From: Strix aluco
Lineage: Eukaryota > Chordata > Aves > Strigiformes > Strigidae
Direction of reading: 5' to 3'
DNA: 64,000 bases
Assembly (NCBI RefSeq): GCF_031877795.1
Contig: NC_133946.1
Span: 8,407,144 to 8,471,143 of the forward strand
The translations under genes and the position numbers were made by a program. Below, one piece after another: positions 23,600-35,211 of the stretch. The notes under the pieces are model-generated. The model saw nothing but the letters and a program-made list of their open reading frames with translations, was not told the origin of the DNA and did not search any database. Positions within the stretch are counted from its first letter, which is position 1, and every line of letters starts with the position of its first letter.

Positions 23600-26500
23600 G
23601 TAAAACTCCTCCGTTCCGCCGCGCTTGCTCCGGGGGTGGGGGGACACGCAGAGAAGCAGCCGACCCCCCGCCCCGGGGCCGCTGAGGCGCTGCCGCCTGG
23701 GCCCGGCGCCGTGACAGCCCCGGGGAGCCCGTGCCGGCCGTTTCAGCACCGCAACGTCTCAACGAACGCGTGTAGAGAACGTTGGACGGCAGCAACCCAG
23801 CGCGTTGCACGTTCGCTTTCGTGTCTGTCCTTAACAAAATTACTTAAAACTTGCCCTGACGACCTTTGTAACGAACAGTACTTCTTCCTGCTCACCTTTT
23901 TCTCCTTAATAAAAGGTGTTTCGGTCGTTCTTTATAGCTTTCTGCCACGGATTAACATTCATTCTGACTATATTTTCCCTAGAGGGAAAGAAAACTACCT
24001 CAAGAAGACGACGGGCCCCATGCCTTAAGCTAAAGGCACGGTCAAAGAAATAGTTTCAGGGACGGGATTCACTGATCCAGAGTAAAACTACAACCTTTGA
24101 CTTGGAGCTACCCAAAAAAATGCAATTGATCTCTCTTCCACTCCGACTATTATCAACAAACGGATTGTAGTGCTTCTGGTTTTTAACATCAAAGTTTTTC
24201 TTTTTTTTTTTTTTGGTGCGTAGGAAAATCATTCTTCTGAGCCATACAGAAGTGTATTGAAAACCCCTTTGAAACAAGCAGCTACCTCACATTCGGTATT
24301 GACAGAGATACAGCCTGACTGTCAGCCTCTAACCACACCCCCAAAACCTAAAGAAATCCTTCCAGCGGATCCATGGACACCTACTTCGAACCTGAAAATC
24401 CTAATTAGTGCAGCTAGTCCTGAGATTAGGAACAGAGAACAAAGAAGGGAACTGTCAAACAGCACAAGTGAGGTCCTACAGGCAAAACACTGTTTGCAGG
24501 TATGTTATAAAGATGTTGTCTATTTACTTTTTTGTTTAAGTTAGCTGGAGATGTTTATTCAATATAAAAAAATTATACATTAACATACAACAACTTTTTT
24601 TTTAAAGTTTTGATTTTGGAGTGTTTACAAAATATAAATAAGGATATGGTCTAGTTACACACAACAGGTAATGTTTTGCTGGCTTTATTTCACAGCTGTT
24701 GAGGACAAAGGGAGAATACCAGGCCTTTGACAGTGCTCACAATGAAGCTGTTAAACATCTGTGTTTACATATTGTCAAAAATTATAAATTCTCTTTTTCT
24801 TATTCCTGTGTAGGAGCACTTATCAGGAGATGAATATGAAAAATCTCAACCAAGTCGCAAAGAGAAAAGTCTAGGATTACTGTGTCATAAATTCTTAGCT
24901 CGATATCCTGATTACTCCAGCACTGCAGAGAATAATTACATTTGCCTTGATGAAGTAGCTGAAGAGCTTAGTAAGTTGGTGTATATGCTATTATATATTT
25001 CTTCATACAAATGTGCCAATAGCCTACCATTTGGGTTAGTACATTTTTGCTCCATAAAATTTTGAATGCTTACTGTGTGCTCTCAAACTCATTTAAACCC
25101 AGCTTAAAACTATTCATTCTTAGAGCAATTATTTTTAAAAGTTAAAGTTTCTTCAGTGAAATGAATTGAGAAACTCAGAGTCATGTTTAATATTAAACAT
25201 CTAAATTATTGCCAATACCACAAATAACCAGTTGCAGTTTTTTGAATCTAGAGATGATGGCTAAGATTAGTGGTTGGATATTTGCGGCAGGAACTAGCGT
25301 TTCTCAAGCTGAACCCTCAACTTCCTGCCCAGTCGTGACATCAAAGCAAGAAACTACTTTCTGCTCTCTATAATTTAACTTTCTCATTTTATATAACTAT
25401 TTTTATATCGCACCAATAATCTATGGAGAGTCTTAAGTTGCTAACATTAAGCTGAGGCTTTTTTTAATCAAAGAGATATGAAATTATTCTACAGGTTATA
25501 ACACTGATAATAGTTATAAATCATACCGCTATAAAATTTCTGGTGTCATATCTTCAGAATATGTTGGGGGACACAGAAGAGGGATGAACTGCAAATTAAA
25601 CAAAACATCTATTCTATTTATATATTATACAAAATAACATCTCTTTTAGAAAATACATAGTCAAAACCAAGAATTCAACAGACAGATAAGGACAGTGTGT
25701 TAACAGAGTAAGATATAAAAACAAGTTACCAGTTGTCTACCATGAGTTTCCAATTATATTTAATGATATGACCTAAAATCAATGCAATAAATAATTAAAA
25801 ATGCTCTGGTTCTTTTTAAAGCTGCATTGAAACCCATCTAATGGCTCTTCTGGCAACAGTAAGTTTTATTTCTTAAGGAATGCTGTAAACCAAGTACAAC
25901 TGTGGAAAAGCAAGTCCTTCCACATCTAAAACAAGAATTGTTTTCCTTGCTGGCAAGATCTGAGGGCTATTTTCAGAAACCTTTGTAACAAGAAATTGGC
26001 AAAAATGGCTTAGAAGTATATTAGGATGTATTAGGAAGTATAGGAAACTGATTCCTTCTCTGTGCAAACCATGTTTCAGGTAAATGTATGATGAAACATA
26101 TTTTATGTAGTAGTGATGTCACATTCATTTTTTTTTTCCCCAGATGTTGAACGTAGACGCATATATGATATTGTGAATGTGCTGGAGAGCCTACACATGG
26201 TGAGCCGCCTCGCCAAAAATAAATATGTTTGGCACGGGCGACATAATCTCTCCAAAACCCTGCAGGCTTTGAAAAAAGTTGGAGAAGACAACAAATATAC
26301 TCAACAAATTCAGATGATCAAGAAACGAGAGTATGAGCATGAATTTGATTTCGATGGTGAAAGAAATGAAGAAATGGCAAGATCTCTTGGCTCAAATGAG
26401 CACTCAGAAATGTCTTTTGTTGAGCTCCCAGGAATGGAATTTCGTGCTGGTAATAACTGTCTATAATGCCAAGATTAATATGTGCTTGTAATGATAAATA

Positions 26501-29500
26501 TCTATGAACTTGGAAAAAACATTTATTGGACTATTTTTTTTATGAAATGCTACTGTCTGAAAGGCACCGCAACTGTTTGTGGTGAGAAGAAGCGTTCTGC
26601 ACTCTTTCAGTTCTCTTATTCTTTCTATTCTTGCACATGTATTTTGTTTTTACAGTGCAAGAACGAGGGGGCGTTGGGTGAAACCATCAAACATACCCAA
26701 CATACAATCCAATTTGCGGGATTTGATACTACTGAATGTTATAGAAGCCAAAAGTATAAATGAGTCCATTAATTTTTTTCTTAATTTAGGTTTGATTCGT
26801 AACAAAGAATTGTTAATTAAGGATTGTTAAATACATTGTCTAACCTGCAGTTAAGCATCTTTAAGGGTACAAGTTGTCAGACAATAGGAAATGCATACAG
26901 GGAGAAACATCGCACTCTCCTTGTAGTTAGACTTGGTATCCACCTAATTATCTGATTCTTGCCATGTAGAGACAGGATTCTGGAGTCCACGTCAGCCCTG
27001 CCTAGTTGCTGTGTTGTTTGTTCTTATAATAATTGTTACTGACAAATTTCTTCATTTTTTTAAAAACATTTGTAGCTGGTGTGTCACTTAACACTGTAAT
27101 CCTTTCTCTTGACTGCTGCAGCATCAGTAAATAGCAGGAAAGACAAGTCTTTACGAGTGATGAGTCAGAAATTTGTGATGCTGTTTCTTGTATCAACTCC
27201 TCAAATAGTAAGCCTTGAAGTTGCTGCTAAAATCTTGATTGGAGAAGACCAGTTAGAAGACTTAGATAAAAGCAAGTTTAAAAGTAAGTAAAATGCTGCT
27301 GTTGCTGTCTGCTTTTTGATCTTACTCTAAATAGAAGTATCAAGTGTAAGCTAAATGGATTATTCTAGTACAAGTTTATATAGTGTAAAATACTATCATC
27401 TTTTTCTTGCCATAAATATATTTGAGCCTCCAAAAACTCACTAAACACCTTGTGCAGTTTTTAACAGAGACCCACTTGTGCATAGTCATTGACACATAAT
27501 GACCACATGAGAGAAAAAGTCCATTACATCCTCTCTCCTGAAGTAATGTCACAAGGCTGCTTATTGGTAAAAATTTCTCTTTCCTCAAGCAGTCTGTCAA
27601 AGATTTTCACATCATTTCATCAAAGACACCCCAGAATCATGCAAATCTGTGTTCTGGTCATATAACTTACTTGTTGGAAATCTAAAGAAAGTCTGTAAAA
27701 GTCCTGTTAATAACTTACACGTGAGAGGAAGTGAAACCCCATGCTGTAACTGCCAATTATTTCTCCATTCTTCTACCCTGCTCTCAGTTCCCTGCACACT
27801 TCCTCCTCTTCCTCTCCATTCAAATGAAAGGTACTTCTAGGTCTAGGCCTGTATATCTATAATAATAAAAAATGTGCCTGTTCTTGAGTGATTAAGAATT
27901 AATTGTGGGTGTCATTGAAAATTACACCCTTCCTTGATTCTCAGACTCCATTGCTTTTTTTTGTGGAATGGTATGTATGCAAAAGGAAAACTGATCCTTG
28001 CTGGTTTCAGTTCATAATTTCCTTTCCACTGCATCATGGTAACGTAGAGGGGGTGGGTGGGTAGTCAGTAAGGGAGGTTTGTTTGTTATCATTCCTCCTT
28101 CTTCCTCTGTAAAGTCTGTCTTGTAATAAAAGCAGTTTTGGGGCATTCCATCTATGTGTCTGTATTTCAGGTATCACCTGTTTTACTCTGTTCTTGGTGA
28201 AGAAGCACAGTCCCAAGTTCCATGACTTGCTAGACTTGAAGTTTTCAGTAGCAGAAGCTTTGGCCTAAGCACATTCACTCTGGTCCAGAAGTCAGTTGTA
28301 ATTTGACTGCTGCCTAAAACTTTTCCCTAATAGCACAACCTGAAAACAGATAAGAACATGCAGGATGATTATCCTGTTGGATTTTAGTGTATCTCTTCCC
28401 CCTAGTTCTCATGTCTGCCGTTGCATACATGTACCTGCCTTTTAAGCTACTTATTCTCACTACAGAATTTCTATAGGTTTGGTCATTGCACAGAACCGAA
28501 CTTGTTTGGCAAGGTTTTTTCTATATTTAGCATAATATACTTAGCAGTATTTTCTTGTTTAGATCTGTATCTATGTCATTCTGTTTTACATATAAACTTT
28601 ATATTGTGATATGTTATTTCATAGTCTAAATGCCTGTTCCACAAAATTGTTCTTATAAAAAAATTAAAAAGGTCTTTTCTTTTAGCTGCTAAAAGGGCCT
28701 TCTAACATTTCTAATCTGGTGTATGTTAACTTGTTAATCAGAATTGTTCTACTTCACATTTGTTTATTTTATTTCAGCCAAAATTAGGAGACTTTATGAC
28801 ATAGCAAATGTTCTCAGCAGCCTGGGGCTTATCGAGAAAGTTCATGTTGCAGAGGAGAGAGGTAGAAAACCAGCATTCAAGTGGACAGGACCTGAGGTCT
28901 TGACAGATAGTCAGGGTAGGTGTATGTGTCATTTCCTTTTGTTCTCCTGATGATTTTGATTCTTCTTCTCTGCTAGAATTTTTTTTTTTGACCAAAAGAC
29001 AGTAGACTAAGCAGAAAGTCTTTACTAGTCACTGTCCTTGGTCCTTGACAGCAGAGAGCACCCATATGTATTCCCACAGAGTGGATGTACTCATACTGAC
29101 TCTTGCATTTCCATTTTTGCTGCTGCTAGTACTTCAAAAATTATAAGCCAGGCTCAGATAACTGCTTTTAATTACTGAATCTGCATATATGTATTTACTC
29201 TTTGTGGTTTTTTCTGCTTTTTAGATACAAAACTTGAAACAACTTCTACAACCTGTCCCCCACCTATGTCAGAATCCATAACTTCCAAAGAGCAGTGTTC
29301 AAAAAACCTTTTTCCTTCAAGAGGAAAGCAAAACTTCACTCGGCATCCTTCTCTAATAAAGTTAGTTAGAAGTATAGAAAACGACAGAAGAAAGATCCAA
29401 TCTGCTCCGACCAGTCCTGTTAAAATAAGTGCAAGTAAGTAGCTGGAAAATATATTTCTGTATCTTTTTCTGAGTATGTTTTTAACTCAGATGTAGTTTT

Positions 29501-32500
29501 GCATTAAATATTCAGGCTTACCACCTTCTTATAGGAGATGCAGATGTGTGGGTATGCCTACCTAAACCAAACTTGTCTTAAAAAATGTCAAAAATAGACA
29601 AGATGGGGAAAATACATGTTGCTTGTAAATCGAGGCCTTACAAGATTGATAGTGAAAACAAAGCTAAACTGATCTGTGTTCAGTGCATAAGATCTGCAAT
29701 TAATAGAAGTTCTTTCCAGTCACAACAAAGTAAATATATTCATTGAGATCTGGACCAAATTCAGCCCACTGTAGGGAACTCTAGCCTCCTCTTTCACACC
29801 AAATACACAAGTCGTCACATATTACCTTTTTGGGTTTAAGAAGAATATTAAATCCCTTTTTACATATCACTATCTTGACTTTGTCTTACTGGCTACAAAC
29901 TTCTGTTTGTGTAGGACAGCTGATTCTCTGGATATTGCATCTTCCTCTAGGAACTGCCCTAGCCTTAGTTGTGGAAACTGTGCTTTAGATCATACTATCT
30001 AAGCAGTTCTGTATTCTGTAAAATTGCCGGAAAATTACCTAGCAATGCTCACGTTCTTTGGAAGTAAAAAAATGGTGATGAGGCTTTAAAGTTTGTTTGA
30101 TGTAAGCTGCCATCCAGTTGATCAAATCAAGTCTGGGCTGCAGTTTGAGGATACCGTGGAGTCTTAGTATCTTCTCATTAAATGCGTATGCCACATTAAA
30201 TAACACCATCTCCTCAAGACAAAATTTAGCTTCTACGTTTGATGCACTAAGTTATGTTTTGTTTTCCCCCTCCAACCAGGCACTGATCAAAATTTATCAG
30301 CTTTCCCAAGTAAAATGGCTCAGGTTCCAGCAATGGCCAAACATCAGCTAGAAGGACAATCAAAGTAAGTTTGCACAAGTGTTAAGGTGAGAAGCTTTGT
30401 TTTGTCACTGGCCATTAAAGTAAAGCTCTGCTCAGTTTGAGTTGGGCAATAGTCTGCAAAAAATGGTAACCCCTGATACTGCAGGCTGTTTTTTTTCACT
30501 TATTTTCTGTTTAGTGGATTGAGAAGTACAAGTGTTTCAAATTTCAGAAGATAATTTGTCAGGGCATTCATTTCTGCACAAAGGTATTAAGATATGTTTG
30601 GGGGTGTTTGTTTGTTTGTTTGTTTGTTTGTTTCTAAGGAAAGTGAAAGAGATGAAAATGAAATTGTCAGGATCTGCTTTGGAAAGTAACCTGTCCTCCC
30701 CGGAGGTAGTCCCCAAGCCTGACCTTCCTCACACCACAGCACCCTCTCAGCAGCCAGTTCTCACCCAGCCCCTGGGTGTCAGTCCTCTGAGCCACAGTCC
30801 AGTCTCACCAGTAATGCTACCTCAGACTCCTTCTGGTGTTTCATATGCAATCTATCTGCACCCTTCCCAAGCCCACACTGTGACAACGTACAGCCCAAGC
30901 TTCATGTTGCAGCCTCTACCATGTACTAATGTAACTGAAATAAAGAGTATTAATTCAAAAGTATTAAATAGAATAACCACTGAGGAAGGGGACAATCAGA
31001 TAGCTACAGATGATCTAACCAAGTCCTCAACAGCTAAAGAAAGATCAACTATAAAATCAGAAACTTCATCACAGCAGTGCCTGAAAAGATCACAAGCATT
31101 ACAAGACAGTAATTTGATTAAAAGATGTAGAAGTGATGAGGAAAGCCTTGATACTTCTCTGGTAAGTTAAATTATTTTTTAAAATGCTATTTTATAGGTT
31201 AATGATGTTGCCACCTACTCATTTTCAAAGTGATTTAGGAGCCTATCAGTGTGTGTAGGCGTTTTCAATAACGTTACGCTCGAAGGGATGATGTTCATTT
31301 GTTGTGCTTGCTGATGTTTGGGGGGCTGGTTTTTGTTTGTTTACATACATATATATATCTATATCTATCTCTATAGACCTCAAATATCACATAATCTTGC
31401 TGGTATTTGCAAAGCCTCAGGCAGAATATATAGTATGCAGTATAACACATCTTTGAAAGGCCACCCCAGGAGCAGGCTGTATTTTTCTCCTTGTTCCACT
31501 CCTGTCCCCCTCCAAATATTTCCAGGAAGACATGTCAAACTGTACAGATGTTAGTCAAATAAAACAACTCCCAAAACATTATGTCAGGACTTAACTATTT
31601 ATACAATGATTCTGGAGTAGTTCAGGTAGCTCATCTTGCTGGCATTCATTCATTCTTGGCTTCAGAGGTATTAGGAGGGAAAGTGGACACATAGAAGTCA
31701 CTGGACAGGAAATGTCCCCAAATCCTGATACCTTCTAAATATTTCTATCCAATCTTGTACACTGTTAATGCTGGATTGTTGTAGGCATAACAACACAGCA
31801 CATGAAGAAAGTACGAGGTTCAGATAACACTTAATACATACAGAGAAACTGGGTCTGCATTGCTTTCTACTCCTCGATTGCTGAATGTTTTAGTGTCCCT
31901 GTAAACTATTAGGCTGCTTTAAACTGTCCTTGCCAAAACACGTCGTGAAATGTTATCGGTGTTTTGTGACAACGCGTGGCGTCAAACATCCACTAGCTGT
32001 GAAGGAGCAAGAGGGGATAACATGGAACTCATCTTACTGACTAGAAAATTTTATAGCACAAACTTGGGAATAAGGAGAAGGGAGAAATCTTGCTTTCCTA
32101 ATTTTTAAAATGCATAAATACCATTGCAGACCTGTAATTGCAAGTGTTAAGTCTTACAATGCCTGCCCTTGTTTTCGTATGTACTTATTTTAAAGGGGGA
32201 ATCCATTAAAAATGAAAGACCACCTTCCAATAGCTCACAAATGAATCATGAAATGGACAGTTCCCAGGAAGACAGACAGAAAAAAGCCAAAATGTTAGAT
32301 CAAGACATGGCAGGTTGCTGTGACCAATGTAAAAGAGAAGATATTCCAGAAGATGAGGACAAAATCAAAACTAAACAAGACATACCTGTAGCATTTGCCA
32401 TTCCTGCTCATGAGGTAAGCTTTGTCAGACACCACAGCACATCTTGTCATCACCTGGGAAAACACCACATGTAGTCTTGGCAAAAGAAACAAAACTATAA

Positions 32501-34698
32501 CGAACTACACATACATAGATTGTCTTTGATTGGATTCTTTTTAATGTCCTTTTAAAACCCTATTTCGTAGGAATATAGGACTTGAATTTCTGCCTTAAGT
32601 ACACAAATAGGACATGAAGTGACTTTCAGGCTTTGATTGGGATGAAGATCACAACTAAGACTAAGCTGGTGAAGGCATTGTTGAGATCCCTTACCTCCCC
32701 AGTCCTTTATGTATATTTATTTTCAAATACTTTGAAACAGAATCACATGAAACTCTTCATCGACAAAATCTGGCATTCTACAGTTAAGACTTGCTACTAT
32801 ACAGAACGTGAATAAAGAACAGTTCTTCCAATATTTGTTTTATGAAAAACACAACCTAAGAATGTGGTGACATGATCGTTACTGGGTCCAGATGTTTCTT
32901 CTGGGGGAAAAAAAAAAAAAGTATTCAGTATCAGGATTTCTCGTGTCTAGTCTAATTGCACTGTGTTAATTCCAGGTGCATTTCCAGTTCCTCACTGAGG
33001 AGGATATCAGCTGGAAATGGAGCTAGCTGACTTCTGTGCAATCTTACTTTAAAGAGTGTGTCCTTGAGTCAGTTGTGTCTAATTTTAGACAGCAGGAAGT
33101 ACAGACATGAAATAGAGCATGCTGGGGATATGGAGGATAAAGAATAGGAACAAGGCAAGGGGCATGCAACTTCAGAGAAAAACTTCTTTTTTTGTTTATT
33201 AGGTTGGGGTAAATGTGTATTGTTTTCTTTTTCAGACTTTTTTTCCATCTGGCTATCTTATTGCTCTTACTCAGTGTACCCATGGCAACAAGGCAGGCTT
33301 TTCTAATAAAGAGAAAGCTGGGGTATGTTCATTACAGCACACTACCTACAGCTCCCCCATTGCTGGTGAGTATTAAATAAAATAGGCACACAGTTGCCTG
33401 GCTTAAGGGATTGTGAACTTCCTACCAAGGTAATGAAATCACAACACAATGGCTCGAGTCTCAATTTTTTATCTCCTTCAACACTTGATTTTTCTATTTC
33501 AGGTGTCATTCCAGTGACAGCATCTGAACTGAACGCAGTTAACATTCCTGCTTTTCATATAACACCCTTGAATATAATGCTGTCACCAACTTCTATAGCT
33601 GCTGCACCTGTACTGAGCAACCCCTGTCTCAATTCAAGCAATACCAGTTCTGCCCAAAATCCAAGTTCTTCAGTTCTAAACTTTACCCTGCAACATGTAG
33701 GACTAATACCTGCTGGTGTGCAAGTTCCTGCAAATCCTGTTCTTCAGCATGTGCCGGTCTCTTCACAACCAGAAAATGTTAGCCATAGCTCAGAAAACAG
33801 GAACTTGCAAGAGGAGAAGGTAAGTAAAAATATATTGCAACTTCTTGACCGTGGTACAAGTTCAATAATTCCCTTACAGCAGGTAAAATGTTTATTTAAA
33901 CAAACATTTTTTTGATCTTTTTAAATCAGCACTGCCCAAAAAGAGCTGGCAGTGAATGCCAGCAGAAGTACACTAAAACTGAGAGGTTAGAAAAGAAGAA
34001 CAAGTATCTTCTTTGTTGTGGAAGTGGAGACAGCTGGAAGATGACAAGATGCGAAGAGACACAAAACTGTTTTAGAGGGAGGATTTTGCATCATCTGAGA
34101 GGACACTTATTAACAAATTGTCCAGTTGTTACTTTATCTTTCTTTCTTGTTACTCTCCTAATCTACTCTCAAGTTCTTGCATTTAAAGTTAGCTTTTCTT
34201 AATAGGATATGTTTGTAGAGGATTTTAAAAGAATATTTTTTTCCATGGGAAGTTTCTCTGTATATTTTATGTAATACTGTATTGCCTAAGATTGTATTAA
34301 AAAAGGAGTTAGGAAGGGATTAGAGAAACCATATTTTTATTTTGCTATTTTTTAATATATATTTATAGATATATGAAGGAATATGGGTATATTCTTCTCA
34401 GTAAAAAGTTAAGTTTTTAAATCTCAGGCAAAAAATGAGTTTGCTAACATCCTGCAGAAATGGAAAACTAGAATTCATTTTTTTTCTTCCCTTAAATGAA
34501 AGTAACTTTCTCTCTTCTCTTTAGCCTTCTGTTCCAAAGGAACCCCAAGAGTCCCAGACAGTTACAGAAAACTTTTTCCGCACACCAGGAGGGCCAAACA
34601 CAGTATCTTCACTATCTGCAAATTCAGATGGTACCGACAGAATCTCTCAAGGAACTCTGTATATTCCTCAGCGAAAACTTGAAGTGTCAGAAGATTAA
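23561..34698 (+). CDS. E2F8: E2F8, atypical E2F transcriptional repressor (13 coding exons)
   Basis: Joined exons: 23561-23599, 24224-24499, 24814-24970, 26144-26449, 27122-27283, 28778-28915, 29225-29434, 30280-30364, 30639-31161, 32196-32414, 33236-33365, 33503-33819, 34525-34698. They encode 911 residues (human E2F8 has 867). E2F8 is nuclear, binds E2F sites without a DP partner through two tandem winged-helix domains, and represses E2F1 and S-phase genes. Domain 1 is at about 122-190 (RRIYDI at 162-167); domain 2 at about 266-351 (RRLYDI at 317-322, FKWTG at 347-351). A KEN degron is at 13-15 and KTPLK at 26-30; the conserved tail FFRTPGGP is near 871-878. There is no DP-dimerisation or pocket-binding region, as expected. 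The start is the first ATG in this frame, with A at -3. Exons 9-12 diverge most from mammals. A longer exon 12 would give 932 residues. Confidence 0.96.
24224..24499 (+). CDS. E2F8: E2F8 coding exon 2
   Basis: Follows a long T run and GCGTAG; 92 codons (residues 14-105) in phase 0, ending CAG|GTATGT. Encodes the [10 protein letters not shown] start, KTPLK, and the conserved LTEIQPD and PWTPTSNLK stretches of the E2F7/8 N-terminus. Confidence 0.95.
24814..24970 (+). CDS. E2F8: E2F8 coding exon 3
   Basis: Starts after TGTGTAG, ends CTTA|GTAAGT in phase 1. Encodes the first half of DNA-binding domain 1 ([22 protein letters not shown]). Confidence 0.96.
26144..26449 (+). CDS. E2F8: E2F8 coding exon 4
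   Basis: Starts after CCCCAG and completes Asn158, then [15 protein letters not shown], the recognition part of DNA-binding domain 1. Ends GCTG|GTAATA. The FVELPG motif between the two domains lies near its end. Confidence 0.96.
27122..27283 (+). CDS. E2F8: E2F8 coding exon 5
   Basis: Starts after GCTGCAG, ends AAAA|GTAAGT. Encodes the start of DNA-binding domain 2 ([19 protein letters not shown]), nearly identical to mammals. Confidence 0.97.
28778..28915 (+). CDS. E2F8: E2F8 coding exon 6
   Basis: Starts after ATTTCAG, ends CAGG|GTAGGT. Encodes [15 protein letters not shown] through FKWTG, completing domain 2. Confidence 0.97.
29225..29434 (+). CDS. E2F8: E2F8 coding exon 7
   Basis: Starts after TTTTTAG, ends GCAA|GTAAGT; 70 residues including the conserved [11 protein letters not shown] segment C-terminal to domain 2. 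Confidence 0.95.
30280..30364 (+). CDS. E2F8: E2F8 coding exon 8
   Basis: Starts after CAACCAG, ends TCAAA|GTAAGT in phase 2. Encodes about 28 residues including FPSKMAQ. Confidence 0.93.
30606..30633 (+). repeat. (GTTT)n microsatellite at the exon 9 acceptor
   Basis: About seven uninterrupted GTTT units end five bases before the AG of E2F8 exon 9, so the array itself forms the polypyrimidine tract. Confidence 0.9.
30639..31161 (+). CDS. E2F8: E2F8 coding exon 9
   Basis: Starts after a (GTTT)n tract and TTCTAAG, ends CTG|GTAAGT. Encodes 174 full codons of the serine/proline-rich middle region. [16 protein letters not shown] is the part most clearly shared with mammals; the rest is diverged. 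Confidence 0.93.
31343..31376 (+). repeat. AT/ATCT simple repeat
   Basis: Alternating AT steps pass into ATCT units in the intron after E2F8 exon 9. Confidence 0.8.
32196..32414 (+). CDS. E2F8: E2F8 coding exon 10
   Basis: Starts after TTTAAAG in phase 0, 73 codons, ends GAG|GTAAGC. A hydrophilic, acidic, lysine-rich segment with little similarity to human; it is assigned because phases match on both sides and both splice sites are good. Confidence 0.85.
33236..33365 (+). CDS. E2F8: E2F8 coding exon 11
   Basis: Starts after TTTTCAG, ends GCTG|GTGAGT. Encodes [13 protein letters not shown] and TYSSPIAG, both conserved in E2F8. Confidence 0.95.
33503..33819 (+). CDS. E2F8: E2F8 coding exon 12
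   Basis: Starts after ATTTCAG and encodes [13 protein letters not shown] and the FTLQH region. The drawn end uses AAG|GTAAGT. A second donor, CAG|GTAAAA, lies 63 bases further on and is also in frame, giving a 21-residue longer exon that would end at 33,882. Confidence 0.9.
34525..34698 (+). CDS. E2F8: E2F8 coding exon 13 and stop
   Basis: Starts after CTCTTTAG; 57 codons and TAA. Encodes the conserved C-terminus: FFRTPGGP, then [11 protein letters not shown]. Confidence 0.96.
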   Translation, partial: PSVPKEPQESQTVTENFFRTPGGPNTVSSLSANSDGTDRISQGTLYIPQRKLEVSED

Positions 34699-35205
34699 TT
34701 CTGGGATATCAAATTGCTGAATGTGTTAGCAGACATAATTACTGGTAACACACTGCACAGATCTTGGACTGTATGATGGACACTGGGTTTTGGATATGTA
34801 TTGGCAAGACCTCAATACTGGAATAGCCTTAATTAACTCTTTAGAATTAAAACTGGCCCTTAATGAGAAAGTTAATGTCTAATAATTTTTCCAAAAGGCT
34901 TACCTGAAGTATTATAGTGAAGAAGTTATGTATCTAGTGGTTTTTTGTGTTGCTTTTCTGCTATGCAAAATAAGCTGAAATTGTCTTTGTACAGTAAGGT
35001 ACAGTCTATCAGTCAGTACATATTTTGCACAAAGAAAAGTACTGTGAGTGTGTACATATTTTGTCTTAACAAAAAGGCCATAGTTAAAGTGTCTTGCTCC
35101 TATGTTCAATAATGCTCTTTTGTAAAGTTAGAAAAAAAAAATTCTTAATCGTTTTATATAAGTTAAGAATTATTTATACTGTATTTTTAAATCGATTTTT
35201 TTCAG

Positions 35206-35211
35206 ATTAAA
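35206..35211 (+). terminator. E2F8: Candidate E2F8 poly(A) signal ATTAAA
   Basis: ATTAAA about 510 bases after the stop, followed by T-rich sequence. Another ATTAAA at 34,846-34,851 would give a short 3'UTR. No AATAAA is seen nearby, so the true end is uncertain. Confidence 0.35.

Larger units (their letters stand above)
22370..23760 (+). promoter_or_regulatory. E2F8: CpG island: E2F8 promoter and first exon(s)
   Basis: Very GC- and CpG-rich DNA rises abruptly from AT-rich flanks and ends just after the first coding exon. No TATA box is visible. It contains three perfect NF-Y motifs, an E2F site joined to a CHR-like element, and many GC boxes. That is the usual build of a TATA-less, cell-cycle-regulated promoter. 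The transcription start probably lies between about 23,050 and 23,470 but cannot be fixed from sequence. Confidence 0.85.
24500..34524 (+). other. E2F8 introns, no other gene
   Basis: The spaces between coding exons hold ordinary AT-rich intron sequence. The longest are 27,284-28,777 and 24,971-26,143. I see no nested gene, RNA gene or recognisable transposon in them. Simple repeats are the (GTTT)n tract at 30,606-30,633 and an AT/ATCT tract at 31,343-31,376. Confidence 0.6.

Noticed and set aside
22739-23749. 336-codon open frame on the minus strand
   Set aside because: It lies antisense to the E2F8 CpG island; the Arg/Pro/Gly/Ala-rich translation follows from GC-rich composition, several other frames are open at the same place, and there is no splice or family evidence.
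23393-24028. 211-codon plus-strand frame
   Set aside because: It contains the true E2F8 exon 1 but reads on past the donor at 23,600 into intron sequence.
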